A stretch of DNA of 64,000 nt from Gammaproteobacteria bacterium (GTDB taxonomy: Bacteria; Pseudomonadota; Gammaproteobacteria; Pseudomonadales; Azotimanducaceae), in contig JAPOTJ010000071.1 of the NCBI GenBank assembly GCA_026709225.1, forward strand, positions 1-64,000, written 5' to 3'. Shown here piece after piece: positions 62,075 through 64,000 of the stretch (the first letter of the stretch is position 1; each line of letters starts with the position of its first letter). The position numbers and the translations under genes are program-made. The notes under the pieces were generated by a model that had not been told where the DNA came from, did not search any database, and was given only the letters and a program-made list of their open reading frames with translations.

Positions 62075-63394
62075 ATGAAGCGTTCCATTGATGCTGTCTT
62101 GCGGGCTTGGCGCGATGATTCCCGGCGCAAGCCCCTATTGATTCGGGGCGCACGCCAAGTAGGAAAATCTTGGTCAGTGCATCGCTTTGGCAAGCAGGCG
62201 TTCGCTGATATAGCGGTGATCAATCTAGAAGCCGAGTCGCAGGTCGCGGAACTGTTTCGCAGCGTGAACCCTCGGGAGATACTGAACAAGATCGAAATAA
62301 TGACCGGACAACGAATCGTGCCCGGCAAAACACTGCTCTTTATCGACGAAATCCAAGCGTTTCCCAGGGCTGTTTCGGCGCTACGCTACTTCTATGAAGA
62401 AGTCCCTGAACTGCACGTGATCGCTGCAGGCTCGTTGTTGGAACCAATACTGAACGCAAGCAACTTTTCCATGCCGGTGGGGCGTATCGAATATCTGTAT
62501 ATGAAACCTTTAAGTTTTGAGGAGTTCCTGCTCGCCCAAGGGCAAGAAACGGTGGTCGAAGCGCTCAGAAACGACCGCGGCTTGTTCGCAGAACCAGTGG
62601 TTCACGATACCTTGCTTAACCAAGTCAGGCAGTACCTGCTCGTTGGCGGAATGCCCGAAGTGGTCGCCGAATATCAAGAATCCGGCAACTATGAACGCTG
62701 TCGTCACATCCAAACCTCCCTGCTGCAGACGTATCGGGACGACTTCAACAAATACGCAACACACGCGCGCCAAGACAATGTCGGCAAGGTATTCGAGTCG
62801 GCCGTGCAACAGGTGGGAAACAAATTCAAGTATGCCAAGGTTGACCCGGATGAACTCTCCAGAAATATCAAAACTGCTTTGGAGTTGCTGGCACTCGCCG
62901 GGGTGTATCACAAGGTCATCAAGTCATCTGCTGATGGCTTGCCTTTGGCAGCAGGCATCAATGAGCGTTTTTTCAAGGTGCTTTTTCTTGATGTCGGACT
63001 GATGCAAAATCTCTGTGGCCTCGCGACGGACATCATCCGGGACAATGACCTCACGGGGATCTACCGCGGTGCGCTGATGGAGCAATTCGTCGGGCAAGAG
63101 CTGATCGCCTATCAAGACTGCTTCACCAAACCGGCGCTCTACTACTGGGCGCGTGAAGCCAAAAATAGCAGTGCCGAGATCGACTATGTGTGCCAATCCG
63201 GCGCCGCGCTGGTTCCAATTGAGGTCAAAGCGGGGAAAACCGGGCGGTTGAAAAGCCTGCACCGGTTTCTCGCGGAAAAACAGCAGGCTTGGGGGATTCG
63301 CATATCGAGTGCGCCATTGCAGTATCAGAAGCCGGTGCTATCCATTCCGTTTTATATGGTCAGGCATTGGCAGGCCCTGTGGGAGGATCGCTGA
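62075..63394 (+). CDS. AAA_14/DUF4143 ATPase
   Basis: The 439-residue protein starts MKRSIDAVLRAWRDDSRRKP, with GGAGG eight bases ahead. Walker A is IRGARQVGKS (Arg24 to Ser32) and Walker B LLFIDEIQAFPRA, followed by sensor-like HVIAAGSLLEPIL. The DUF4143 portion begins around LNQVRQYLLVGGMPEVVAEY. The C-terminal PD-(D/E)XK-like domain has SSAEIDYVCQSGAALVPIEV and KAGKTGRLKS, which preserves D-x(n)-E-x-K. Such proteins are common in mobile and defence-rich regions but their function is not established. The 3' end overlaps the convergent Nudix gene by 57 bases. Confidence 0.9.
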   Translation: MKRSIDAVLRAWRDDSRRKPLLIRGARQVGKSWSVHRFGKQAFADIAVINLEAESQVAELFRSVNPREILNKIEIMTGQRIVPGKTLLFIDEIQAFPRAVSALRYFYEEVPELHVIAAGSLLEPILNASNFSMPVGRIEYLYMKPLSFEEFLLAQGQETVVEALRNDRGLFAEPVVHDTLLNQVRQYLLVGGMPEVVAEYQESGNYERCRHIQTSLLQTYRDDFNKYATHARQDNVGKVFESAVQQVGNKFKYAKVDPDELSRNIKTALELLALAGVYHKVIKSSADGLPLAAGINERFFKVLFLDVGLMQNLCGLATDIIRDNDLTGIYRGALMEQFVGQELIAYQDCFTKPALYYWAREAKNSSAEIDYVCQSGAALVPIEVKAGKTGRLKSLHRFLAEKQQAWGIRISSAPLQYQKPVLSIPFYMVRHWQALWEDR

Positions 63395-63943
63395 CGCCAA
63401 GCTCGCAGTCTTGCGCACCATGCGCAGCACTGATTCTTCTCGCGTGTAGCTTGAGACCGCCGCGAGCGGCACCCAAGCGATCGCGTTTGACTCGCTGCTC
63501 GCTGAGGGCGCTCGCGAGGCATCGGCCGACATCGCGAAGCGCACATCAAAGTGCAAGTGCGCAGGATCATCGCCTCGAGCCGGAATTTCGTGGACATCAA
63601 GGTCGAATATCTCATTGCTCACGAGAGTGGGATGCAGACCCGTTTCTTCTTCCGCTTCGCGCAGCGCCACGCCCCAAGTGTCCTGACTGCCGTCGCTGTG
63701 ACCGCCCGGCTGCAGCCACTTGCCGAGCTTCCTATGCAGAATCAACAGGCACTGACGCTTGTCGGGCGAAAGTACCCACGCCGAACCTGTGACGTGCCCG
63801 CGCCAGCAGTCGTTCTCAAAGCAGCGCGGTTCATCGGCCACAAGGGAGCGCACGCGATCGCGCACTGCGCACTCCTGCCCATAGGGATAGGCGTCAAGCG
63901 CCGCAATAAGCGCTTGACGCCCGCTCACCGAACGCCTCGGCAT
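63338..63943 (-). CDS. Nudix hydrolase
   Basis: The 201-residue protein carries a Nudix box, GGHSDGSQDTWGVAL followed by REAEEETGL. The final catalytic part REAEEETGL is intact. The glutamate usually found earlier in the box is Gln here, which may lower or alter activity. A preceding segment GKWLQPGGHSDG and a later DLDVHEIPARGDDPAHLHFD are typical of a subgroup of uncharacterised Nudix proteins. These enzymes hydrolyse nucleoside diphosphate derivatives. It begins just after, and overlaps, a gene entering from the right edge. Its 3' end overlaps the DUF4143 gene. Confidence 0.88.
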   Translation of the reverse strand: MPRRSVSGRQALIAALDAYPYGQECAVRDRVRSLVADEPRCFENDCWRGHVTGSAWVLSPDKRQCLLILHRKLGKWLQPGGHSDGSQDTWGVALREAEEETGLHPTLVSNEIFDLDVHEIPARGDDPAHLHFDVRFAMSADASRAPSASSESNAIAWVPLAAVSSYTREESVLRMVRKTASLASAILPQGLPMPDHIKRNG

Positions 63944-64000
63944 TGCCGCATGAAGAGATCAGCAAGCTGTTCCATAATCGCACCGCCAAGCTGTTCGGCA
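63925..64000 (-). CDS. C-terminal end of an unknown gene (partial, right edge)
   Basis: On the minus strand a frame is open from the right edge to a TGA at 63925-63927. It encodes about 25 residues (AEQLGGAIMEQLADLFMRQC then RGVR). The helical look and the overlap of 19 bases with the start of the Nudix gene are consistent with an upstream operon member. The piece is too short to assign. Confidence 0.35.
   Translation of the reverse strand, partial: AEQLGGAIMEQLADLFMRQCRGVR

Overview
The window reads as chromosomal DNA of a GC-rich gammaproteobacterium. The strongest evidence is gene order: tRNA-Tyr, tRNA-Gly, tRNA-Thr, tuf, tRNA-Trp, secE, nusG, rplK, rplA, rplJ, rplL, rpoB, rpoC, the arrangement familiar from Gammaproteobacteria. 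A CsiV-like gene next to mfd points the same way. Three large TonB-dependent receptors and several exported or lipoprotein enzymes mark a Gram-negative, nutrient-scavenging lifestyle. The genus cannot be named from the sequence alone.

Layout. 1-3 kb: accessory zone with an orphan Phd-type antitoxin, a decayed copy of a FAD oxidase gene, a VapBC-like toxin-antitoxin pair, and the intact lipoprotein-type FAD oxidase. 3-7.4 kb: csiV-like gene and mfd, overlapping the oxidase in one minus-strand operon. 7.4-11 kb: a DUF2188 protein, then a BglII-type restriction-modification locus of three genes abutting the truncated end of an AAA-type ATPase gene. 11-20.6 kb: NfeD and stomatin-like pair, a strongly structured leader before an ammonium transporter, a HIT / amino-acid symporter / LOG operon, an exported amidohydrolase with an NTF2-like protein, primase dnaG and an LLM-class oxidoreductase. 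20.6-36.9 kb: rpoD, then the RNA polymerase, ribosomal protein, secE-nusG, tuf and tRNA cluster, all on the minus strand and read from a near-consensus sigma-70 promoter. 37-43.5 kb: a TonB receptor plus beta-propeller phytase operon with a possible PHO box, then argD-argF. 43.5-53.5 kb: a D-amino-acid dehydrogenase, a 2,305-residue exported leishmanolysin-like metalloprotease with a duplicated module and six CARDB repeats, an agmatinase-family ureohydrolase, and a pair of small uncharacterised genes. 53.6-59.9 kb: two tandem TonB receptors. 60-64 kb: a defence-like region with an AAA ATPase plus DUF4276 pair and a DUF4143 ATPase preceded by phased direct repeats, then a Nudix hydrolase.

How the parts fit. 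The core is the transcription-translation block. Around it are nutrient uptake systems: phytate phosphate, ammonium, dicarboxylate or amino acid, and unknown TonB substrates. Arginine and amino-acid metabolism genes (argD, argF, dadA, a ureohydrolase) cluster together. Mobile or defence functions sit in three pockets: 0-1.5 kb, 7.7-11 kb and 60-63.4 kb. The best candidates for undescribed biology are the five consecutive perfect hairpins before amtB, the ATPase plus DUF4276 pair, and the unknown first gene of the restriction-modification operon.
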